From Primulina eburnea (lineage: Eukaryota > Streptophyta > Magnoliopsida > Lamiales > Gesneriaceae), in NCBI RefSeq assembly GCF_022965805.1, contig NW_027331410.1:1-64000 (forward strand): a stretch of 64,000 bases of DNA. The letters run 5' to 3'. Positions 24,111 to 33,171 of this stretch are shown piece by piece. Numbering within the stretch: position 1 is the first letter of the stretch; the number at the start of each line of letters is the position of its first letter. Position numbers and translations under genes: made by a program. Below the pieces are notes generated by a model. The model ran no database searches. It was not told the DNA's origin and saw only the letters and a list, made by a program, of their open reading frames with translations.

Positions 24111-24485
24111 TATTATGTTTGGTATAATAGTTAAGAATTAAATAATTAATAATCTTTTGATAAATTGACAAAATTATCCATCCACTCCGGACGGTGTGGT
24201 GGCTGGCGACGGGCGGTCGGTCGGTGTGCGGCGGCGGTTTTCGGCCGGTAGTGGTCAGTGGTGGTGAGTTTGGATATAGGAGAAGCATAAAATTGGAAAA
24301 ATATGATGGATTAAGAGTTAGATAAATAATTTTAGAGGGTGATGAGTGATTATTTTATCTCAGTTAATATAACCTAATCATTTATAAGAGGGATTAACTT
24401 GGTTAAATAAGAATCTTACAGAACATGAGATTGGGTGGGTTAAAAAACCATAAACTCATATAATTTCTCGTACCAAACTTAGCCT
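24111..24485. mobile_element. Candidate Tourist/PIF-Harbinger-like MITE
   Basis: The left end TATTATGTTTGGTA and the right end (read inverted) AGGCTAAGTTTGGTA form short imperfect terminal inverted repeats. TAA flanks both sides (24108-24110, 24486-24488), as expected for the 3-bp TTA/TAA duplication of PIF/Harbinger elements. The interior is AT-rich except for a G/C-dense insert at 24178-24265 (repeated CGG, GGTGG). It has no coding capacity. The ends are imperfect, so the call is tentative. Confidence 0.45.
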
Positions 24486-24502
24486 TAATATATAATATAT
24501 AG

Positions 24503-24688
24503 TCAAAAACTTGTGTGAGACGGTCTCACGAGTTGTATTTGAGAAACGGTTCTCTTATTTGGGTCATCCATCAAAAAATATTACTTTTTATGCTAAGAGT
24601 ATTACTTTTTATTGTGAATATAGGTAGGGTTGACCCGTCTCAAAGATTAAAATCTGTGAGACGATCTCACATTAAACCCGCTCTAATA
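24503..24688 (+). mobile_element. Palindrome-ended MITE, copy A
   Basis: First of five dispersed copies in this window. It starts AAAAACTTGTGTGAGACGG. GTGAGACGGTCTCAC is itself a 7-bp inverted repeat about one base, and a related form closes the right end (GTGAGACGATCTCAC). The interior has two ATTACTTTTTAT segments and the conserved words TTATTTGGGTCATCCAT and GGTAGGGTTGACCCGTCTCA. It has no ORF and is about 185 bp long, consistent with a MITE or foldback element. The repeat family is abundant in Lamiales genomes as I recall, which is not checked here. Confidence 0.7.
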
Positions 24689-25569
24689 TGTAAACGTGAC
24701 TAAAATCTTAAATTATAATGCGATTCATATTTGCAAAATATCAATCAATTTTATTATTTCCACTTTGTCTCAATATATATTAGAAAAACGATTTTTTTTT
24801 TTTGCGCTGAATTAATGATTAATCAACATTACTCATACAACTAAACTAAAAACCGACTATTCAAAATAGTATTCTGATGATCTGATCAAACTAATTTTTG
24901 ATTTTGTTTCTTTTCTCGAGTTATAAGTTGCATCACTTTGATTTCAAGATTTTTGTGTGCGGAGTGCAAACGTAGCGACTAACAATTGAATCATTTTGAA
25001 TTCAAGATTTTGGTTACTTGAATGTAAAATCCCATAATGAGTGTGCAGTAAACTAAGCAAAATTCATCCCAAAATGCTAAAAATCTCAACTCAATGAAAA
25101 ATTCTTGAATTTTTAGTCCAACTGATTTATCATTGAAGACATGTCAATTTTTTTTTTTAATTTTTTACATAAAAATATTCTCGTCTAAAGAATATACATC
25201 ATTTTAAATGGCAAAAAACACCCATTTCTTACAAGAAATGTGACAAACTTTTCACCTGTGTACAACAAGACAGAATCCATTCTCCTGATAATCTTGAAAA
25301 GAAAATCAAATTTACCCAGTAAAACTGTGACACTGCAACAAAGTTTTCAAAATTATGTAGGGAATCATTAAAGGGTATCATTTTAATGAATTTTGCTTTG
25401 CTGATAAAGGGAAATAATATATACATACATGGTCAGAGAATATATTTTGTAACTTGTCGCCAAATTTCATTTTGACTGCAGGCAGATTTTTCCAGTGTCC
25501 CCTCTCCTCTACGTTGAGATTTCTTTGTTACTGCACGGTAATAATTGAGATGCCGAAAAAGTACGACAC
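24689..25569. other. AT-rich intergenic, nothing recognised
   Basis: No supportable ORF or element. Short poly-T runs only. Confidence 0.4.
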
Positions 25570-25860
25570 TTTTAATTCAAGATCCCTTGGCTTCATGAAT
25601 ACTGCATGTGAGAAAGGTCAATGTTTTCAAAATATACAGCTTATTACCATATCTGTGATTGACAAAAGTTGCTTTTACTTTGTTACTTTTTGTGTTTGGG
25701 GTAAGAAGTTCCACTTAGAAATTAATAGGAAAAAAAAAAACCCAAAAATTAAATAAGGAAAAAAAGTTGGTGTGCATGCATTATTGCATAGATGATTAAA
25801 CTTTAGGCTTGTAATTAAATTTTGGACATAAGTGTATTTTGCCTTATTTAATAAGATGAA
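25570..25860. repeat. Diverged duplicated segment, copy 1
   Basis: This segment recurs at about 26775-26975. Shared words include AAAGGTCAATGTTTTCAAAATA, the CTTCATGA...GCATGTGA block, GTTACTTT(T/C)TGTG, and TGTAATTAAATTTTGGA followed by TTTTGCCTTATT/TTTTGCATTATT. It is not coding. It is probably an old segmental duplication or two copies of an unrecognised dispersed repeat. Confidence 0.5.
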
Positions 25861-26505
25861 CTTCAGAGTTTTTTCAGCTTTGCAGATTCTTTTGTCTGCG
25901 TTTTTGCATGGTCCGAGTCATTCTTTGAACTCAATTCTATATATAGTTATATGTCTGGAAATGAGTAGTGGTCCATACTTTGGATATTTATCCCAGTCTA
26001 TGGTCACTTTTGGGATTCATATTGATTATAATTGAAGAGATCATGTACATCGAATAATGTTCAAACCATATTTTTTTAAGAACTGATAATTTAATGTTGA
26101 TGTTACGAGTTGAAACAAAACGTAGAGGCAAACCCTTTTTTTTTATATTTACCGATGATATAATGTTTCCATGAGTTGCGAATTGGTATACAGAGTTTAT
26201 GTTCGTCAGACCGTCGCACCATATAAAATATGGTGAGTTGGGAACTTTTTGTCCAGTTAGATTACATATAAAATTTGGTTAGGCTCGTTGTGTCGTCGTG
26301 TTAGTCTGTTTTGTCATCTCTATCGACATGTTATTGAGATAAAAAATAGTATGGGAATTAAAATTGTCTTTGTTGGGAAAAAATATGGTGTTTAAGTTGT
26401 TGTATACTTTAAAATATTTTAATTTGATCATTTCGGCAACATGTACTTTTTTTGTAAAACACATATAAACATTTCTTATTAGTGATCCTATAATATTTTA
26501 ATTTA

Positions 26506-26668
26506 GACAAAAACTTATGTGAGACGGTCTCACATGTCGTATTTTGTGAGATGAATATCTTATTTGGTCATCTATAAAAAATATTACTTTTTATTGTAAA
26601 TATCGATAGGATTGATCCGTCTCACAGATAAAGATCCGTGAAACTATCTCACAAAAGATCTACTCTTT
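26506..26668 (+). mobile_element. Palindrome-ended MITE, copy B
   Basis: Same family as the element at 24503, in the same orientation. It starts GTGAGACGGTCTCAC and ends near GATCTACTC. One of the two internal ATTACTTTTTAT units is missing, which accounts for the shorter length. The right terminal palindrome is degraded (GTGAAACTATCTCAC). Confidence 0.65.
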
Positions 26669-26774
26669 AATATATATACATCTTTCGTTGTATGAAAAAG
26701 TTAGAGTAAGTTAAAATTATAGAAATATTTATATTTAGCCATTAAATCATCATATGATATCACCATGGTTCATT

Positions 26775-26975
26775 GAATATCCCTTAGCTTCATGACTAGA
26801 AAAGTAGTGCATGTGAAAGGTCAATGTTTTCAAAATAGCTTACCATATTTGCGATTTAGATTAGTTCCTTTTACGTTGTTACTTTCTGTGCATATATAGA
26901 TTTTAAACTCGTCTATTTAAACTTTTGGACTGTAATTAAATTTTGGAAAGAAGTACATTTTGCATTATTCAGCCT
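26775..26975. repeat. Diverged duplicated segment, copy 2
   Basis: Counterpart of the segment at 25570-25860, with several small deletions. The AAAGGTCAATG word occurs again immediately downstream near 26980, suggesting a further local duplication. Confidence 0.5.
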
Positions 26976-27732
26976 ATTAAAGGTCAATGTTTTCAAAATA
27001 GCCTAGAACCATTGATCTTAAAACGGTTCATTCCATCCTACATGTAGGGACACTACCTCATGATAGAATCAAGGGTCCAAATTTAGCCACACATACATGG
27101 TGTCCACTAAATTTTTTTAAAATCACATATGTGTGTGAATCTTGTTCATCCAAACCATGTGGGGCAGTGCCCCCACATATATCATCGAATCTACCCTTTA
27201 AAACAACCATTGATTTGACTAAGCTCGATTTGAGCTCGATTTGGGTTCGAGTTTAAATTGTTCTCTTCGAGTAATTATATATCATGTTTATGTTTAGAGG
27301 ATATATAAATAAGATTATTTTTGTCTACATATATACAAAATTTAAACTCTAGCTAGTTTATCTACAGTTGAATTTAAATTCATTCATGTGAGAGTGAATG
27401 GATTTTAATATGTTGTCTATTCACTCTGCCTAATTTCGTGTTCACTAACGAGATATGACTCATTTATTATATATGATTAAAAATATTAAACTGTATATCT
27501 AATAAATGAGTGACAACTCATCGGATGCACGATGAGTTATATATTTATATGTGTGTGTTGTGATTGATTTGATACACATACTTTTGAAGATTCATGAACA
27601 CACAGTTGCGTAAATAAGTAAAAATTATTTATATTGAAGGATAGTTACATATTTTTCAAAAATACTGATTGATTAATTAAACATGTTGAATTGATTTGAG
27701 TTAATTGCAATAAATATAGTAATGACTTATTT
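26976..27732. other. AT-rich intergenic, nothing recognised
   Basis: No supportable gene. The AAATAAGTAAAAATTATTTA motif near 27614 resembles a piece of the 113-bp tandem unit that follows. Confidence 0.4.
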
Positions 27733-27958
27733 AACGTTTTTATAAATCAAATCAACAAGTAAATAAAAATTATTTATATTGATAGATAAAAATATCTTAA
27801 ATAAATAGAAGTTATTCGAGCTTAAATACTAATTCAAAGAAATAAAACGTTTTTATAAATCAAATCAACAAGTAAATAAAAATTATTTATATTGATAGAT
27901 AAAAATATCTTAAATAAATAGAAGTTATTCGAGCTTAAATACTAATTCAAAGAAATAA
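27733..27958. repeat. Perfect 113-bp tandem duplication
   Basis: Two adjacent copies (27733-27845 and 27846-27958) of an AT-rich 113-bp unit beginning AACGTTTTTATAAATC and ending CAAAGAAATAA appear identical on reading. The duplication is noncoding and must be recent, or an assembly artefact. Confidence 0.85.
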
Positions 27959-27990
27959 ATCAAAAAAATCTCAATAATTACAAAATCCAT

Positions 27991-28173
27991 AAGAGTGAGT
28001 CTCATGTGAGACCGTCTCACGGGTCATAATCCGTGAGACGGGTCAACCCTACCCATATTCACAATAAAAAGTAATACTCTTAGCATAAAAAGTAATACTT
28101 TTTCATGGGTGACCCAAATAAGAGATCCGTCTCACAAATTTGACCCGTGAGACCGTCTCACACAAGTTTTTGC
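27991..28173 (-). mobile_element. Palindrome-ended MITE, copy C
   Basis: Inverted copy of the family seen at 24503. GTGAGACCGTCTCAC occurs at both ends and both internal AGTAATACT units are present. This is one of the best preserved copies in the window and useful for defining the consensus. Confidence 0.7.
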
Positions 28174-28494
28174 CAATCCATAAATATCTATGATTTTTTT
28201 TATAAATATCTATACAAATAATGCAAAATAAATCTACAAATATACTCTTTAAAATTATGATACACAAATTTTCAATCTTTTCGATATCGAATAACTTGAT
28301 ATTTTCATGAGCTGAATTTGAACTTGAAAATGAATATTCGACAAAGTTAAAATAAAAAAAATAAATAAATCAAGTCGAGTCGAGTCAATGCGATTCATTC
28401 ACACATATTAGAACTGTGAAATTAGATAACGAACATAAAAAATTGATGGGAAAAAGTCATCATCAAAATATTTGTTTAAAAACGAATTTATTTT
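28174..28494. other. AT-rich intergenic, nothing recognised
   Basis: No supportable gene or repeat in this stretch. Confidence 0.4.
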
Positions 28495-28509
28495 TTTATT
28501 GGAACAGCA

Positions 28510-28790
28510 CAAAAGCTGGCTCTGTAGGGAGGGGCAGCGCAGAGCCTACGAGTAATTAAAAGAATCATGCACAGCCTTCGAACAGCGGTGGCTGCAGGCA
28601 GCAAACAAACAGCGAAGCAGAGGCGCATCGGCCGCCGCCAGCCTGCGGCTCAGCTTGGCATCCTCTATTATTTCTTTTTAAGTTCTTGAAAAGGATATTG
28701 TTGGCCGTGGAGTCTCTTTCAGTGGTTTCTACACTTGATGCCCTATTCCACTTGCCTTTATTCATACAAAACTAGGGTGTCCACTACCAT
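28510..28790 (-). other. Unexplained GC-rich transcript-like island with a 66-codon ORF
   Basis: Read on the minus strand, an ATG at 28765 opens a 66-codon frame ending at 28565. Its second half is Gly/Ala/Cys-rich with four to five Cys (GCQAEPQAGGGRCASASLF, then VCCLQPPLFEGC). About 65 bases after the stop there is AATAAA followed by an A-rich run. The base composition is far above the AT-rich surroundings. I do not recognise the peptide. It could be a captured gene fragment, a noncoding RNA relic, or a small peptide exon. No signal peptide is evident. Confidence 0.3.
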
Positions 28791-28937
28791 TATGACAACA
28801 GTGATTATTTTGTGAGTTGATTTTAATAGTTTATATTTACGAGAAACATAAAAATAATAATAATTTTTAACACAAGTCGAATATTTGTCTCGTAAAATTG
28901 TTGGTGAAACGGTATCACATGAGTTTTGTGTTATAAA

Positions 28938-29121
28938 TAGAGTGGATCTCATTTGAGGCCGTCTCACGGATCTTAATCTGTGAGACGGGTCAACCCTACC
29001 CATATTCACAATAAAAAGTAATACTCTTAACATAAAAAGTAATACATTTTCATGGATGACCCAAATAAGAGATCCGTCTCACACATATTACTCGTGAAAC
29101 TGTCTCACACAAGTTTTTACT
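28938..29121 (-). mobile_element. Palindrome-ended MITE, copy D
   Basis: Inverted copy of the same family. The inner parts match copy C nearly word for word. Its first palindrome has decayed to TTTGAGGCCGTCTCAC and its last to CGTGAAACTGTCTCAC. Confidence 0.7.
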
Positions 29122-29430
29122 TTATAAATAGTAGATGTGGTCACGATTCAATTTCAATTATTATAAATTTGAAAAAAAAAATCTTTATAAAATTGGGAAA
29201 GATTTATTTATTTATTATTATTAAATTTTAAAATTGTAGTTGAAGTGGGGACATGGATAAAACTGGAATTGATTCCAACCAAAACGATAAATTGGAGTAT
29301 TCTAATTTTTTACTCCTCTTGATTAGTACCGAATGTAGTCAACGATTAAAGACAATTTCGGATTAGGACTCAATGGTAAAGTTCAATCATTTTTTTAAAG
29401 TTTTGAGAAAATATTTAATAACTATATAAT

Positions 29431-29580
29431 AAAAATTTGTGTGAGACGGTCTCACGGATCGTATTTTGTGAGACAGATCTTTTATTTGGGTAATCCATGA
29501 AAAAATATTGATTTTTATTCTAAAAATATTAATTTTTATTGTGAATATAGATAAGACTGACTTGTTTCATAAATAAAGAG
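29431..29580 (+). mobile_element. Palindrome-ended MITE, copy E (3' degraded)
   Basis: Begins AAAAATTTGTGTGAGACGG and keeps GTGAGACGGTCTCAC and the TTATTTGGGTAATCCATGA block. The right end has lost its palindrome (TTGTTTCATAAATAAAGAG), so this is a truncated or strongly diverged copy. Confidence 0.6.
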
Positions 29581-30059
29581 TATATATAGAGAGTATATTA
29601 TATATTGGATTATTATATATTGGATTATTAATCTATGATGTCCTTAATGACCATCCCGATTTTGAAATATCAATTAATTTTTACGAAAATACTATGTTCA
29701 TTCTATACAAAAACAATATAATTTTAAACTTACTTATTTCTTCAAATAAAATAATCCACATAAATATCGTGTGTATGCCATGTCCAACATTTTGTCTATA
29801 AGAAATTAAAGAGGGGATATTTATTAAGGCATCATAGGACCCGTGATAGCCATCATATCATACAAATATGTTGAAGTTTAAGACACATAAATGTGGCTGA
29901 CATTCTTTCGACAATATCTCCCCCTTTCCATTGTAGCCCAATTGGTATTAGATCCAAATTTTACGATGAAATCTCGAAACTCAACTCGAACTCAAGTTAT
30001 TTTATAAAAATGTTATTCATATTTCTGTAATTATAAATATTTTTTCGTGATTAAATAAA
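29581..30059. other. AT-rich intergenic, nothing recognised
   Basis: No supportable gene. A short direct repeat of ATATATTGGATTATT occurs near 29599-29630. Confidence 0.4.
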
Positions 30060-30200
30060 AGAGTTGGTCTTTTCTCCCGTAGACGTAGGTAATTCAAAGC
30101 CGAACCACATAATCTCTTTGTCTCTCATTTTTCCTTCTATGTTTGAGTCTTGGTACACTAGATTGTGAGGAGGAAACGCGTTAATCATCTGATTGATTTG
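30060..30200 (+). mobile_element. Possible Ty1/Copia LTR remnant
   Basis: The words CCCGTAGACGTAGGTAATTC and GCCGAACCACATAATCTCT near 30080-30113 resemble the conserved R/U5 segment of many plant Copia LTRs (GACGTAGGC...GCCGAACCACGT). No second LTR, primer site or TSD is visible, so this is at most a fragment. Recognition is from memory of the family. Confidence 0.35.
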
Positions 30201-30418
30201 GAAACAAATCTTAACAATAACATTATCTTGACATTTGATAAGTCAACATATAAACAATTTTAAATGAGTTATAAAGGTTGTTAAAAAACTTAAAATATAT
30301 AGTTTTTATAAGAGCACCTATAAAATAAATATGTTCTAACTTATCGGGCTTTGTAGGCCTTTTAAGTGTTTTTCAGAGTTTGCCTCTTATTGAGATTGTT
30401 TTTCTTCTGAGGGGCAGA

Positions 30419-30730
30419 TCATTTCTTTCCCTTACCTTGTGGGTCATTTTCGTCTGACGAGATGCCCATGAGAAAAACAATAATTTCATGTTTTATGGTG
30501 ATGTCATAAGTTATAGGCGTATTGACTAGCTCATCAAGGCTATCATCTATCTTATTCAAATTGAAGTTCACCATAACCCCGTCAAATGAGGAAGAGAAAG
30601 ACAACAAATCGATGTCATCAACTAACTCGTTAGGAATCACATATTCCAGGCCCACCACATTTTCAGTAAGCTCAATCATATGTACATCACGCTCATAGGC
30701 CAGAGCCCCATCTTGCATGCATGTAGTCAT
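30419..30730 (-). CDS. Unrecognised 103-codon ORF, possibly a transposon remnant
   Basis: ATG at 30730 to a stop at 30419. The product is acidic with a Lys-rich end (DENDPQGKGKK). There is no signal peptide, membrane segment or motif that I can name. Upstream on the same strand, broken frames containing NMLASMSNELQGQFEEML and INMQELHGIL suggest a longer coding region, now interrupted. It may be part of a decayed retroelement protein next to the possible Copia LTR remnant. Treat it as hypothetical. Confidence 0.2.
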   Translation of the reverse strand: MTTCMQDGALAYERDVHMIELTENVVGLEYVIPNELVDDIDLLSFSSSFDGVMVNFNLNKIDDSLDELVNTPITYDITIKHEIIVFLMGISSDENDPQGKGKK

Positions 30731-31319
30731 GAGCTTTTAAAATAGTGTGCATCAATGTACGAGTTTAATATACCATGCAACTCTTGCATGTTTATTCGAA
30801 TGTCAGCAACATTCAACATTTCTTCAAACTGTCCCTACAGTTCATTTGACATAGAAGCAAGCATGTTACACTTTAGCTTGCATACTATGGTCCTACCATC
30901 TTGCATGCTTTGTCAGTTCAACAGGACTGACATTAGTGTGTATGCTATTTTCTCTGAATTCAGAACAATTTTCCCAACCAGTCTTGAAAATTAGATTCGA
31001 TTAGCTTGTTAATAACAAAATAGGATTATGTGACGAAATCGAAAATATACTGATACGGAAACAGAATAATGGTTGCTGATTATTTTAAAATAATTTTAAG
31101 ATATAAAATATGGATTTCATTTTATAAATTACCCTCCTACTATTTTGACATTTCCACCACCCTCTGATGAAAAAGGGAAATCGTATTTTCTTAGTAGGCA
31201 CGTAGAGTCCAATTAGCCAATTATAATCCCGAATAATATCAGCCAATTATAATTTCTAAAAGGTAGAGTCCAATTGCATCCCTATGCAACCTCCGCGTGT
31301 TTTGCCTCACGTTTAATAA
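30731..31319. other. Decayed coding-like sequence then AT-rich flank of element 1
   Basis: The first 260 bases carry the broken minus-strand frames mentioned for the neighbouring ORF. The remainder holds a partly repeated AGAGTCCAATT(A/G)C segment (31206 and 31264) and CGAATAATATCAGCC, which resembles the CCAATAATATGAGCC words found right of the nested cluster (50185-50370). This segment and 50184 onward were contiguous before element 1 inserted. Confidence 0.4.
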
Positions 31320-31324
31320 GGACC

Positions 31325-33071
31325 TGTGGGGACCCGGGCTCTAACTCTGTTCTTTGGGATTAAATGGATCATTAATATAAAAAAGTGGGTCAAATTTTCG
31401 CTTTTCAACATTCATTCTAATGTTATATAAACAACTGTCAAGTCTTTATTTAATTTACAATCATACAAACATGTCGTATACTAATACATAAATCCAACTA
31501 GTGTTTAATACAATACCAAATACAAATAGTCCAAGTCAACTAAAACCACTAGTCCTCTGCTGCGCCCGTAGTCTCCACGCTATATCAATCTCGTCTCTGT
31601 CTCGACCCAGATCCTGCCCCACCTGTTGTTATGCACACATACAGACATAACAACAGCCGGAAACTCCGGTGAGAACAAATCCCAGTATAAACATGTATAC
31701 ATGCATATAATCAATCTAAACATGCAACATGCTATGATGAATGTCATCCATATAAACATGCAATGCAATGCGAATCAAACCATATCTGGACTCGACTCGA
31801 CTAGAACTCTAGGGATCCCGGTGTGAATAAGACGATCTATCACCTACCCTCCCAATCGGGGTGACAGTATGTCTTATTCCTAGACTCCGGCCTGATCTGT
31901 ATCCACATCTACAATAGGAGAATGATCTTCCCCTAAGCTGTGATATCACCGAACATCTAGAAGTTTGACGGATCTGTCAAGACTCCCTATCTTAAATGCA
32001 ATGCACGACAATCTGTAAACAATGCATAATCATCTCAAAAGATTTGAATACAAGTCTATAAACAAATCACAATCATAATTCAAGATAAACAATAAATCTA
32101 GTATGTGATTTTGGTTGGGAAACTCAAATGAGATCTCATTTGAGTTGTATCTCCCCAAACAAAACATGGCTTATACCTTTCGTCGCACAATCGTCGAAGT
32201 CTCGAAGACGAATCTGTCACTATCAGATCTGAAATACAAATGGGAATACATATTCTATTAATCTCTAATCTAATCAACCCATATCTAATTCTATACATGA
32301 TCTCGGTACAATTTGACAGCATAACGACGTAATTCTTGATACCGGTCAATTCAATTCTCAACATATATCAACATAGATTATATCCTCAATTCATAACCAT
32401 CACAATATCTAAGTCAAGATCTCAAAATCTGCATAATCTCATCTCAATATATGTTAAAATTCATAACAAATGCAGGCGATATCATTTCTTCGATCCGCTT
32501 ACGAATATATATTCAATAACTTCACAAGAACACATAATCTAGAGTAATTCATAATGTCCCCAACATCCATATCTCAAATCATGTAGGAATTGAAGGAAAC
32601 TTACATCACCTTGTAGCTAATACGGAGGGGAGTTCAAAACCGAAGTCGGATTTATGTTTGGATGATTGAATCTTGTAAAATCAAGTCTTAAAATTATTGA
32701 AGCTTGGAGGGGATTTCTGAGGTTTACGTTTTCCTTCTTTCGTTGCTACTGAGGAAATGAAGAAAACTTATATATATTGCATGTAATCTCCTACGTGTCT
32801 TCTTTAAAACTTTAACACATTTCAGACGGCGCTCGGGCGGTAAAAATGTACCGCTCGGGCGCGGAAGGTTCTGCCCAAAACATAATTTTGTTGAACAATG
32901 GCGCTCGGACGGGCTCTTTCTACCGCTCGGGCGCCACTCATTCTGTTCAAACCTTGCACCCTTCACATTATTTGATCAATCTAATCTCGGGATGTTCCGT
33001 CTATAACTATATCAATCCCGATTAACTAACAAAATCGCAATTTTATAGATTTAACATTTCCGGGCTTTACA
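31325..33071 (-). repeat. 3' LTR of element 1
   Basis: This is the left copy on plus. It contains, near 32822-32940, two GC-rich inverted-repeat units built on CGCTCGGGCGGTA/TACCGCTCGGGCG, and near 32768 a TATATATA core (minus strand) just downstream of them in the element's own direction. Short ORFs inside the LTR have matching copies in the other LTR and are not genes. Confidence 0.9.
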
Positions 33072-33171
33072 TTTCTCCCCCTCTTAGATATAAGTTCGTC
33101 CTCGAACTTGCAATAAGAATTTAAATCATATGAAAGGTGTAATGAAATCGAAAATTGAATAAACACTCACA

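Noticed and set aside
31320..31324. Reading elements 1 and 2 as one compound transposon
   Set aside because: Each has its own primer site, polypurine tract, paired LTRs and target duplication, in opposite orientations.
32724..32966. ORF of 80 codons repeated at 41367-41609
   Set aside because: Both lie within the two LTRs of element 1 and overlap the hairpin array; LTRs of this family do not encode proteins.
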